Of a stretch of DNA of 64,000 nt, positions 23,768 to 33,000 are shown in pieces. Numbering within the stretch: position 1 is the stretch's first letter; every line of letters begins with the position of its first letter. Source of the DNA: an uncultured Draconibacterium sp. (GTDB taxonomy: Bacteria > Bacteroidota > Bacteroidia > Bacteroidales > Prolixibacteraceae); assembly GCF_963677575.1 (NCBI RefSeq), contig NZ_OY782038.1, forward strand, positions 1,736,001 to 1,800,000, in the 5' to 3' direction. The translations under genes were made by a program, and so were the position numbers. The notes below the pieces were generated by a model. The model made no database searches. It was not told the origin of the DNA and was given only the letters and a program-made list of their open reading frames with translations.

Positions 23768-23880
23768 TTATGAGCCAATCAATTTATAAGACGTTCCTGC
23801 TCCAACTTCTCCCGACCTCTCAAGAATCTTGAATTCTTCAATTAATTCGGTTAAGTCCCGTGTTGCTGTTACTTTAGAGA
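23768..23880 (-). pseudogene. C-terminal winged-helix relic (Fic/AlbA-type protein)
   Basis: The minus strand reads SKVTATRDLTELIEEF then KILERSGEVGAGTSYKLIGS and a stop. The TATRDLxELxExGIL...GxGxxTxYxL pattern is the C-terminal winged helix of Fic-domain or AlbA/RecG-like regulators. The rest of the gene was replaced by the transposase relic at 23884. Confidence 0.6.
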
Positions 23881-23883
23881 CTT

Positions 23884-24253
23884 CACATATTTCCTGGTGG
23901 AACTACAACGATGCTTTCAGTCTGGTTTCACATGCTAAAGAAATGGTGGCCGATTTGGAAACGGTTGATATACGTGCTGATGCTCTGTTCTTAAATGCCG
24001 ATTCAGGCTTTGATACCGAAAATTTCCACCGTTACCTTTCTGAAATAGAAGTTACCGGGAACATTGATCACAACTGGAGAAACGGGACAACAAATGAGAA
24101 TTTGTTTGATAAACTATTGTATGAATGCAGGTTTGTTATCGAAAGAACGAACGCTTGGCTGGATGCGTTCAAGGCTATATTAGTTCGTTTTGAAACAAAT
24201 TCTTTACACTGAAAAGCATTGAATTTATTAGCATTTACAGTTATTCTATTACG
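23884..24253 (+). pseudogene. IS5-type transposase C-terminal remnant
   Basis: The plus strand carries SWWNYNDAFSLVSHAKEM, LFLNADSGFDTENFHRYLS and FVIERTNAWLDAFKAILVRF. The second is the central DDE region (DSGFD) and the third is the ERTNAWxDxFxxLLxRF ending of IS5-like transposases. After the stop at 24212 another frame continues with SLNLLAFTVILLR. The N-terminal half is missing. Confidence 0.75.
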
Positions 24254-24941
24254 GAAACTTTAAACAACTTCAATAATAAAAGAAGAATAATAAAGGAATA
24301 ACTGGGTAAAACACGAAATATAAAAAACAGGGCAGAAAGTTATAAATATGAACGAATCAGCAATAAATAAACAGTATAGTAAATTGAAAGATTGGTGTTT
24401 CAAAATGCCCAAAATTTCATATTACCGTCGTTGTGTTTAATTTGACTGATGATTATGCGAAGTACCGAATAAATAATAAATTGCACAGATGAGCAGATAA
24501 TATGATGAGAAAATTGAATCAAATATTATTACATGTTGCTTTCTGGTTTGTCTTTAATATTTTGCAATATGCCAGATACGCGTGAACAGGGAGGATATTC
24601 TATTATCCGAATAAAACTACAGATTCATCACTGATTTTGAGTTTTACCTCAGAAAACAAATTGCCCTTTACGAACGAATATTAAAAGAGAAAGATGAAAT
24701 GATGAACAGATTGGAGAAATTAATTACGAAAAAATAGTTTCATTTTTCCAGATATAGTAACTATTTTCTTATAACTGCCTATCCCCTACCTTCCTCAAGA
24801 ACTTTTATTGATGGCAAAACGGTTTGTCAGTAAATAAAAAAAATTCTTGAAGTTGACTATCCCCGTGGCAGAGCCAAGGGGTATTACGCCAACTTCATTT
24901 CAGCTAAATCGTTGAAAACCGAATATTCTTTATTTCACCCC
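24254..24941. other. Relic-filled spacer
   Basis: No intact gene. A piece at about 24582-24647 matches 40946-41010, which encodes an integrase SAM-like segment (LNYRFITDFEFYI). It is followed by QIALYERILKEKDEMMNRLE and KLITKK, a regulator-type C-terminus. A short frame near 24504 reads MRKLNQILLHVAFWFVFN, like the start of a LytS-type kinase. Near 24862 a CCCCGTGGC...GGGGTA hairpin resembles CCCCGTGGCAAAGCCTCGGG at about 26444. Confidence 0.4.
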
Positions 24942-24950
24942 TCTGTCAAC

Positions 24951-26391
24951 CCAATGTCATTAAGTTAAGATTTAAGTAGCTGATAGCTTGATGTATACGT
25001 TTATTTTCATTATCTTTATTTTAGTTAAAAAATTAAGAATCAATCAATTATCCGTACCATTTTTCCGAATAACAGAGAGCAGATTTCGGAAAAATCATGC
25101 CAAACTGATCCGTTTTATAGATAAAAAATTATCGAGTGAAGAATTTATTTTAAAGCACAGAACAACAGAAAGTGCTTTTACAAGAAAACGGAGCTTTTCA
25201 TTCAAATCCTTGAGTTTATTTATTTTAAGTTCTATTCAAAGTAGCTTACAGCGCGAACTTGATAGATTTTTCAGAATATACAACGATTCGCAGATTACTG
25301 AACAGTTTGTATCTAAAAGCGCATTCTCCCAGGCAAGAAAGAAAATTAACCCAGAGGCATTTAAAGAGCTCAATAGCTGGTCAGTAAAACATTTCTATGA
25401 AAATTACAGATATCATAAATGGAAAAACCATCGCTTGATTGCCATAGATGGCTCTGAGGTTCTTCTGCCTTCCAATGCTGAAACAATAGCCAAATTTGGA
25501 GATTATTCTCACAGGAGGAGCGATAAAAGCGTGGTCTTGTCAAGGTTTTCAAAGTGTTACGACGTGCTTAACCGCATTGCGATTGATGCTGTTTTAACGA
25601 CAAGAAAAGAAGGAGAAGGAACCTTGGCCATTCAACATCTGGAAAAGCTGTCAAAAGACGATTTGGTAATATTCGATAGAGGATATCCATCATTAATCTT
25701 GCTTAGAACTTTTCTTGATACAGGGATTAATTTTTGCAGTAGGATAGCTGTTGGAAACTGGACTGCTGCTAAAGATTTGGTTAATTCAAATAATAAAGAA
25801 ACTGTAGTTACCTTAGAAATTCCAAATCACTTAAAGAAGAAGTTCTATTCCAAAGGATTAAATACATCTCCAATAAAACTAAGATTGATAAAGATAAGAC
25901 TAAAAACAGGAGAAGACGAAGTACTAATCACTTCATTAATGGATGAGCAAATATATCCACACAGCTGTTTTAAGAAACTTTATAACTTGAGGTGGGGAGT
26001 CGAAGAATCATACAAAGTTGATAAACATCAGATAAGATTGGAAGATTTCTCTGGATACTCTGTACAGTCTATAATGCAAGAGTTTCATGCAATGATATTG
26101 TTATCTAATTTGGCTGCAATTTTTTCTTATTTGCCTCAAAAGGAGATAAAGAAAGTAAAGCATAATTACAAAGTGAGTGCTACTATTGCAATATCAAAAA
26201 TGAGAGACAACCTGGTGTCCTTGTTTCGAAATATTGGTGAAATTAATCTGATAGAAAAACTCGTTAACTCAATTTGGTTGAATTTGATTCCAATCAGAAA
26301 TGAAAGGAGCTTTGAGCGAAAAGTATATAGAAGGAGGAGATATTATTATCAATATAAAATCTTATGATTGGCCTTAACTTAATGACAATGG
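24951..26391 (+). mobile_element. Intact IS4-family insertion sequence with 9-bp target duplication
   Basis: Terminal inverted repeats CCAATGTCATTAAGTTAAG (24951-24969) and CTTAACTTAATGACAATGG (26373-26391) match at 18 of 19 positions. The target duplication TCTGTCAAC occurs at 24942-24950 and 26392-26400. Total length 1441 bp with one transposase gene. The perfect target duplication indicates a recent insertion into already degenerate DNA. Confidence 0.92.
24988..26367 (+). CDS. IS4-family transposase
   Basis: 459 residues. DDE catalytic region: HRLIAIDGSEVLLPSN (first Asp), LVIFDRGYPSLILL (second Asp) and YNLRWGVEESYKVDK, which fits the IS4 YREK signature exactly (Y-2-R-3-E-6-K) and supplies the catalytic Glu. 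The N-terminal ~100 residues form the usual HTH-like region (FVSKSAFSQARKKINPEAF). Full length and uninterrupted, so probably active. The first 20 residues are hydrophobic and a later start is possible. Confidence 0.92.
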   Translation: MMYTFIFIIFILVKKLRINQLSVPFFRITESRFRKNHAKLIRFIDKKLSSEEFILKHRTTESAFTRKRSFSFKSLSLFILSSIQSSLQRELDRFFRIYNDSQITEQFVSKSAFSQARKKINPEAFKELNSWSVKHFYENYRYHKWKNHRLIAIDGSEVLLPSNAETIAKFGDYSHRRSDKSVVLSRFSKCYDVLNRIAIDAVLTTRKEGEGTLAIQHLEKLSKDDLVIFDRGYPSLILLRTFLDTGINFCSRIAVGNWTAAKDLVNSNNKETVVTLEIPNHLKKKFYSKGLNTSPIKLRLIKIRLKTGEDEVLITSLMDEQIYPHSCFKKLYNLRWGVEESYKVDKHQIRLEDFSGYSVQSIMQEFHAMILLSNLAAIFSYLPQKEIKKVKHNYKVSATIAISKMRDNLVSLFRNIGEINLIEKLVNSIWLNLIPIRNERSFERKVYRRRRYYYQYKIL

Positions 26392-26649
26392 TCTGTCAAC
26401 CATAAAGGCTGACGTCTCCCCTCAACAGGGGAGAAAAAACGGAACCCCGTGGCAAAGCCTCGGGGAACTATTTAGATTAAATTGTACGGAAATAAGGCTT
26501 TTTGTCTAATTAGCGAGGAGTTGCAGGCGCATTTCAAAACTATTCAATTCGCTCGATATCCCTTTTATAAAAAGATCATCAGACAGATTTTTTATTAAAC
26601 TTATGGTTAAATTGTAAAATATTACTACATTTAGGGAAACCTTACTGAT

Positions 26650-27093
26650 GTGACTATCAAGTCTCAAATATTGTTTTCATACGAACACCATAACGAACAG
26701 CCAGTTGTGTGCATTTGGTTTAAATACTACCAACGAGTGATTAACAGGCTAAAAAAGGTAACATGGGCAACTTGGAGTTCCTCCAAAAGGTGTTGGTATA
26801 TACGACAATCAGAATTCGAGCTAAAACCTTTTTCTGAGCAATTTGAAGATATTGCTAACGTTGATTATTCTGCACTTAATGTAAAATTAAGAACAGCTAC
26901 ATTAAAATCAGTAAGTCGTGATTATTCTTATAGAGCAACCATTGAACTCCCAATAAATTATCTTGAATTACTAAAGCAAAAGCGTTATAGCACAAGTACG
27001 ATAAAAACGTACACAGCATATTTTAAAAACTTTAAGCATTATTTCAGTGAAAGTAATCTTGAAGACCTTACGAGTTTAGAAACTAATTATTAA
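26650..27093 (+). pseudogene. Truncated tyrosine recombinase N-terminus
   Basis: 147 residues from GTG. The first half (WATWSSSKRCWYIRQSEFEL) and the end (LKQKRYSTSTIKTYTAYF) match the start of Bacteroidota integrases: a DNA-binding lead, then the SAM-like domain. The frame stops right there, with no catalytic domain. The first tail-collar gene begins 11 bp later, so the integrase was cut at this junction. Confidence 0.7.
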
Positions 27094-27104
27094 AATTATT
27101 TATT

Positions 27105-27662
27105 ATGGATGATGGATATTTAGGAGAAATTAGAATTTTTGCGGGTAACTTTGCTCCTCGTGGGTGGGCTATCTGTGCAGGTCAGGAATTAGCTATTTCA
27201 GATCATGATGCTCTTTTTTCTATTCTGGGTACTATTTATGGTGGAGACGGAAGATCGACATTTGGATTGCCTGATTTTAGAGGACGTATTCCTATTGGAA
27301 TAGGTTATGGACCAGGGCTTTCAGATCGGCAGTTAGGACAAAAAGGGGGTGCTGAAACATCTTTTTTAGGGCTTGATAATCTACCAACTCATACTCATGC
27401 TGTAAACGCCAGTGGTACAGAGGGGAATGCCCAAGGGCCCACTGCTGCAATAATGGCATTATCCTATGGGCAAATGCAACAAGGAGGAAGTACATATACC
27501 GGACAAAATTTAAATTTCACTAAGGATACTTCAAACATTGTTGAGATGAGTAGTAAAACTGTAAGTAATAAAGGGGGAAGTACTCAGCATTATAATATGC
27601 AGCCTTTTTTAGGTATAAATTATGTTATTTGTTTACAGGGACGATACCCTTCAAAAAGCTAA
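27105..27662 (+). CDS. Phage tail collar domain (MdpB-like) protein 1
   Basis: 185 residues starting MDDGYLGEIRIFAGNFAPRG. The collar domain (PF07484 type) is shown by FAGNFAPRGWAICAGQ, SILGTIYGGDGRSTFGLPDF and RGRIPIGIG, with HTHAV in the middle and YNMQPFLGINYVICLQG at the end. No signal peptide. First of five tandem paralogues (27105-29919) with 11-13 bp gaps, clearly an operon. Phage collars attach tail fibres; in bacteria such microcystin-dependent-type proteins often sit by large adhesins, as here. Copy 1 is most like copy 2 (both have the GQxxQGGSTYTGQN segment). Confidence 0.9.
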   Translation: MDDGYLGEIRIFAGNFAPRGWAICAGQELAISDHDALFSILGTIYGGDGRSTFGLPDFRGRIPIGIGYGPGLSDRQLGQKGGAETSFLGLDNLPTHTHAVNASGTEGNAQGPTAAIMALSYGQMQQGGSTYTGQNLNFTKDTSNIVEMSSKTVSNKGGSTQHYNMQPFLGINYVICLQGRYPSKS

Positions 27663-27674
27663 AAGAATAAAACT

Positions 27675-28229
27675 ATGGAAGGATATACAGGAGAAATCAG
27701 AATGTTTGCCGGCAATTTTGCCCCACGTGGATGGGCTCTTTGCCAGGGACAATATCTGGAAATAGCAGAATGTCAGGCATTGTATTCTATTTTAGGTACA
27801 GCCTATGGCGGTGATGGTAGAACTGTTTTTGCATTGCCCAATATTTGCGGGCGTCTGCCTGTTGGAGCAGGTCAGGGTGTTAATCTGACAGAAAGGTTTA
27901 TCGGTCAGATGGCAGGAACAGAGAACGAAACTCTAACTTTAAGCAATTTACCATCGCATAACCATAACCTTCAGGCTTCAGGAACAGAAGGTTCAGTACA
28001 GGTACCTGAAAAAAGTGTTCATGCTATTTCTTATGGACAGATAAAGCAGGGAGGTAGTACTTATACAGGTCAGAATATTAACTATACTTTGAATGATAGT
28101 AAGGTTGTTAATATGAATTCTAAGTCGCTGAAGGATGCAGGTAATAATGCGGAGCATAGTAATATGCAGCCTTATTTAGGCATTAATTATATCATTTGTT
28201 TAGATCAACAATACCCAACCAGAAACTAA
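27675..28229 (+). CDS. Phage tail collar domain (MdpB-like) protein 2
   Basis: 184 residues starting MEGYTGEIRMFAGNFAPRGW. Collar motifs: ILGTAYGGDGRTVFALPNI, then CGRLPVGAGQG, and the end SNMQPYLGINYIICLDQ. It shares QGGSTYTGQNINYTLND with copy 1 and carries SLKDAGNNAEH before the final block. The insert between the two conserved blocks (residues ~95-150) is where the five paralogues vary most, as expected for a binding loop. Confidence 0.9.
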   Translation: MEGYTGEIRMFAGNFAPRGWALCQGQYLEIAECQALYSILGTAYGGDGRTVFALPNICGRLPVGAGQGVNLTERFIGQMAGTENETLTLSNLPSHNHNLQASGTEGSVQVPEKSVHAISYGQIKQGGSTYTGQNINYTLNDSKVVNMNSKSLKDAGNNAEHSNMQPYLGINYIICLDQQYPTRN

Positions 28230-28242
28230 AAAATATATAAAT

Positions 28243-28791
28243 ATGGATGATGGATATTTAGGAGAAATCAGATTTTTTGCAGGCAATTTTGCGCCAAGAA
28301 ACTGGATGTATTGCATGGGACAAATTTTACCCATAAGTGAAAATCAGGCACTATATTCTCTTTTGGGAACTGATTATGGTGGAGATGGAAGAACTAATTT
28401 TGCATTACCTGATTTTAGAGGGCGAGCTGCTATTAATCCGGATTCGAGAATAGGATTACGTCATGGTGAAAAAGGGGGACAGGAAAGTGTAGCTTTAACT
28501 TCACAGGAAATGCCGGCGCATACGCATGAACTTTATGCATACAATCAGGAGAGTAATAGTGTTGAACCACTGAATAATATTTTGGGCCAACCTATAGGAC
28601 AAATAGTTATTGGCAGAGACACTTATCCGGTTAGTTCAGTTTCCTATTCAACTCAGTCACAAAATTTGGTTGATATGAATTCAGGAGTTTTCTCCTCAAC
28701 CGGAAGTAGTGCGCCACACAATAATATGCAACCCTATATAGGTATGAATTACATCATTTGTATTAAAGGACTATTTCCTTCAAGAAATTAA
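28243..28791 (+). CDS. Phage tail collar domain (MdpB-like) protein 3
   Basis: 182 residues starting MDDGYLGEIRFFAGNFAPRN. Collar motifs: LLGTDYGGDGRTNFALPDF and RGRAAINPDSRIGLRHGE. The variable middle includes TPxxPVSSVSYST-type sequence (VIGRDTYPVSSVSYSTQSQ) shared in outline with copy 4. End: HNNMQPYIGMNYIICIKG. Copies 3 and 4 form a pair by the INPDSxxGLR and VxSVSYS segments. Confidence 0.9.
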   Translation: MDDGYLGEIRFFAGNFAPRNWMYCMGQILPISENQALYSLLGTDYGGDGRTNFALPDFRGRAAINPDSRIGLRHGEKGGQESVALTSQEMPAHTHELYAYNQESNSVEPLNNILGQPIGQIVIGRDTYPVSSVSYSTQSQNLVDMNSGVFSSTGSSAPHNNMQPYIGMNYIICIKGLFPSRN

Positions 28792-28802
28792 AACATAAGA
28801 TT

Positions 28803-29354
28803 ATGGAAGGATATTTAGGAGAAATCAGATTTTTTGCAGGTAACTTTGCTCCAAAGAATTGGACACTATGTCAGGGGCAGTTATTAGCAATATCTGGTTA
28901 TGAAGCTTTATATTCAATTTTAGGGATTGAATATGGAGGAGATGGCCAGACGAATTTTAAATTGCCTGATTTTAGAGGACGTGTAGCTATTAATCCAGAT
29001 TCAAGTGTAGGTTTACGAATAGGAAATTACGGGGGAGAGGAGACTGTGACCCTTAGCTATGAAGAAATGCCTGCTCACATACATTCAGTACAGGCATATA
29101 ATAGTGAAGGAAATGAAGTTGATCCTAATGGAAGCATATTTGCTAAACCAACGGGAAGTATAACTATAGGTAGAGACAATTATCAGGTAGAATCAGTATC
29201 GTATTCAGGGAATACTCAGGGAATGATAAGTATGAACGATGATCTTATTACTTATGCAGGACAAAAACAACCACTACCTCATAATAATATGCAGCCTTTT
29301 ATTGGCTTGAATTATATTATTTGTATTAAAGGAAATTACCCATCAAGAAATTAA
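28803..29354 (+). CDS. Phage tail collar domain (MdpB-like) protein 4
   Basis: 183 residues starting MEGYLGEIRFFAGNFAPKNW. Collar motifs: ILGIEYGGDGQTNFKLPDF and RGRVAINPDSSVGLRIGN. Variable loop TIGRDNYQVESVSYSGNTQ; end HNNMQPFIGLNYIICIKG. The GRDNY element in the loop is also in copy 5. Confidence 0.9.
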   Translation: MEGYLGEIRFFAGNFAPKNWTLCQGQLLAISGYEALYSILGIEYGGDGQTNFKLPDFRGRVAINPDSSVGLRIGNYGGEETVTLSYEEMPAHIHSVQAYNSEGNEVDPNGSIFAKPTGSITIGRDNYQVESVSYSGNTQGMISMNDDLITYAGQKQPLPHNNMQPFIGLNYIICIKGNYPSRN

Positions 29355-29367
29355 AAAAGATAAAACT

Positions 29368-29919
29368 ATGGAAGGATATATAGGAGAAATTAGATTTTTT
29401 GCAGGAAATTTTGCACCACGAGGATGGATGTTTTGCGAAGGACAGGTTTTAAGTATAGCAAGTAATACATCCCTGTTTGCTATTATTGGAAATATGTACG
29501 GCGGAGATGGAAGATCAACAATGGCAGTACCGGATCTTAGACAACGAGCAGCTATTGGTACAGGAAGAGGTCCGGGTCTTAGTAATTATTCTTTGTCTCA
29601 ACAAGGAGGAGTTTCTTCAATTACTTTGACAGAACAACAAATGCCTCAACATAACCATCAAATGAGAGCAGCAGAAGCTTTTGGTGATGAAGCTTCACCC
29701 GCAGGAGCTTATCCGGCAGCTTCAAATGGAGTAATGACTATAGGAAGAGATAATTATCCTTATCAGAATTCAGGATATTCAAATGAAGATCCTAATACTC
29801 AAATGAATTCTCAGTCAGTTGGAGTATCAGGTCAGAGTAATGCACATAATAATATGCAACCATACCTGGTATGTAATTATATAATTTGCGTAGAAGGGTT
29901 ATTTCCTTCAAGAAGTTGA
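29368..29919 (+). CDS. Phage tail collar domain (MdpB-like) protein 5
   Basis: 183 residues starting MEGYIGEIRFFAGNFAPRGW. Collar motifs: IIGNMYGGDGRSTMAVPDL and RQRAAIGTGRGPGL (the usual RGR is RQR here). Loop MTIGRDNYPYQNSGYSN; end HNNMQPYLVCNYIICVEG. Last collar gene before the giant adhesin, 125 bp upstream of it. Confidence 0.9.
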   Translation: MEGYIGEIRFFAGNFAPRGWMFCEGQVLSIASNTSLFAIIGNMYGGDGRSTMAVPDLRQRAAIGTGRGPGLSNYSLSQQGGVSSITLTEQQMPQHNHQMRAAEAFGDEASPAGAYPAASNGVMTIGRDNYPYQNSGYSNEDPNTQMNSQSVGVSGQSNAHNNMQPYLVCNYIICVEGLFPSRS

Positions 29920-30044
29920 TTTACTGCATTAGCATAGTATAATTTATTAAAAATGAGCGTTCTATAACAATAAGGTCTTAAGGCTAAAAGCTTTAGGGCC
30001 TACTCTGTCAAGACGAACCTTAAGAATCTAAAACACACATAGTT

Positions 30045-33000
30045 ATGAAACATTTGCACAAAAAACTTTCAGCTATTTTGGCTGCAATCCTTTATTTGCT
30101 GATTGTAAGTCAGAATATTTATGCTTCAATTGAAGAAAGAAAAGAACAAGAAGTTGTTTTTATCTTGAATTCAGTAAAAGAATATCAAACACTCGTTACC
30201 GGTCTTAAATCAAGAACAAGTGTGAGAATTGTTGATGCAAACAAGAATGGGATAAATCAAATATCCGAATTTTTAAGTAGCAGGAACAATCTTAAAGCTA
30301 TTCATCTGTTTTCTCATGGGAAACCAGGAGAGCTTAATTTAGGAACCACCCATTTAAATAATGATAATATTAAAGAGTACTTAAATCAATTGTCGGTAAT
30401 AGGGAATGCTCTTTCAGAGGAAGGTGATATCCTGATTTATGGATGTAATGTAGCGAAAGGCAATACAGGGGAAGAATTTATTATGAATTTAAGCAAGGCA
30501 ACAAAAGCCGATGTTGCTGCTTCCAATGATTTAACAGGGAATATTGATTTAGGTGGAGACTGGGAACTGGAAGTGCAAACAGGACAGTTAAATAATTATA
30601 AATATTTGCTGAATAACGTAGAAAAGACTTATAAATGGATTTTGGCAACAACAGGAACAGGTGACGGAACTTATAGTTTTGGTACATTAGGAGCCGCAGA
30701 TTCAGGTGGTAGCGGATATAGAACCTGTGCCGATAAATTTGTTGTTAGTAATGCTTTTAACGGCGATGGAAGTGTTCTTTATTTGAATAGTACAGCATCA
30801 GCAACTGTTGAGTTTATTGCAGAAGGTGGGAGTACCATGAAGCAGGCTACAGTTGAGAATATGGAAATAGGTCTTTATGAAGGGGAAACTCATTTGACCC
30901 AATTTGATATAACACTTAAAAATGCATCCGGAACAACAATTGCTACACATACTTTTTCAGGAGATTTACTTATTGATAATAACGATGGAAACATAAGCAT
31001 TAGCACCTTGTCTTTTTCATCAGCCTGGCCATCAGGAGGGTATGATAATGTTGCTTCTATTAGTATAACTTATACACAAGACAGGGTAAGTAGTAATTTT
31101 GAATTCAGAACGATTACACTATCAAATATTTCTGCTGTTGTAAGTTCAAATAATGAGCCAACAGCTTCAGGCTTTACAGCATCTCCAATTTATGAAAATA
31201 CAGCTTATGCTTTTTCTACTACAAACTTTAGCTATTCTGATGGTGATGGAGATCCTCTTGATCATGTAAGAGTTACAGCTGTTCCTGCTAATGGTTCTTT
31301 ATGGGTAGATTCTGATGGCAGTGGAACTATTAATGGAGCAGAATCAGCACTTTCAAATAACGGAACAGTTTCCAAAGCTAATCTGGATGCAGGTTACTTA
31401 AAATATTTGAATACAAATGGTACTTCTTCAAGTTTTACTTTCGATGTGAGTGATGGAACTGATTATAGTACTTCAACATATACGGCAACACTTACAGTTA
31501 CGCCTGAACCAACAGTTACATTAAGTTTGGATCCTTCTTCAACTATTTCAGAAAATGGAGGTAGCACATATGTTAAAGCAACTTTGTCTAATACTTTTGA
31601 TAAGACAGTAACCGTTAATCTTTCATTCTCAGGAACAGCCTCAGGAACAGATTATTCTAAAACAGGCTCATCTATAAATATAACTTCTGGAAATTCAACA
31701 GGAACAATAACACTATCAGGAGATGATGATGATTTAAACGAGAATAATGAAACAGTAATTGTTGATATTTCTACTATTACTAATGGTGCAGAATCAGGAA
31801 CTCAACAAGTTACATGTACAATTACTGATGATGACAATACACCGGTAGTAACCGCCAGTCAGTCGTTTAATGTTAATGAAGATGCAGCGAATACAACCAG
31901 TGTGGGAACTGTAGCAGCAACTGATGCTGATGCAGGAACAACTTTCTCTGACTGGACAATCACAGGAGGAAATGGTGATGGCATATTTGCAATAAATACA
32001 TCTACTGGAGAAATAACTGTTACAGATAATACAAACCTGGATTATGAAACCAAAACAAGTTATTCCTTAACAGTTACAGTAAGTGACGGTACAAATACAA
32101 GTGCCGGAGAGACTGTGACGGTAAACGTGAATAACATCAATGATAATACACCGGTAGTAACCGCCAGTCAGTCGTTTAATGTTAATGAAGATGCAGCGAA
32201 TACAACCAGTGTGGGAACTGTAGCAGCAACTGATGCTGATGCAGGAACAACTTTCTCTGACTGGACAATCACAGGAGGAAATGGTGATGGCACATTTGCA
32301 ATAAATACATCCACTGGAGAAATAACTGTTACAGATAACACAAACCTGGATTATGAAACCAGGACAAGTTATTCCTTAACAGTTACAGTAAGTGACGGTA
32401 CAAATACAAGTGCCGGAGAGACTGTGACGGTAAACGTGAATAACATCAATGATAATACACCGGTAGTAACCGCCAGTCAGTCGTTTAATGTTAATGAAGA
32501 TGCAGCGAATACAACCAGTGTGGGAACTGTAGCAGCAACTGATGCTGATGCAGGAACAACTTTCTCTGACTGGACAATCACAGGAGGAAATGGTGATGGC
32601 ATATTTGCAATAAATACATCTACTGGAGAAATAACTGTTACAGATAATACAAACCTGGATTATGAAACCAGGACAAGTTATTCCTTAACAGTTACAGTAA
32701 GTGACGGTACAAATACAAGTGCCGGAGAGACTGTGACGGTAAACGTGAATAACATCAATGATAATACACCGGTAGTAACCGCCAGTCAGTCGTTTAATGT
32801 TAATGAAAATGCAGCGAATACAACCAGTGTGGGAACTGTAGCAGCAACTGATGCTGATGCAGGAACAACTTTCTCTGACTGGACAATCACAGGAGGAAAT
32901 GGTGATGGCACATTTGCAATAAATACATCCACTGGAGAAATAACTGTTACAGATAACACAAACCTGGATTATGAAACCAGGACAAGTTATTCCTTAACAG

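Noticed and set aside
23829..24212. 127-residue plus-strand frame taken as one gene
   Set aside because: The first ~17 codons are antisense to a winged-helix relic; only the part from about 23884 is transposase sequence, and it is truncated.
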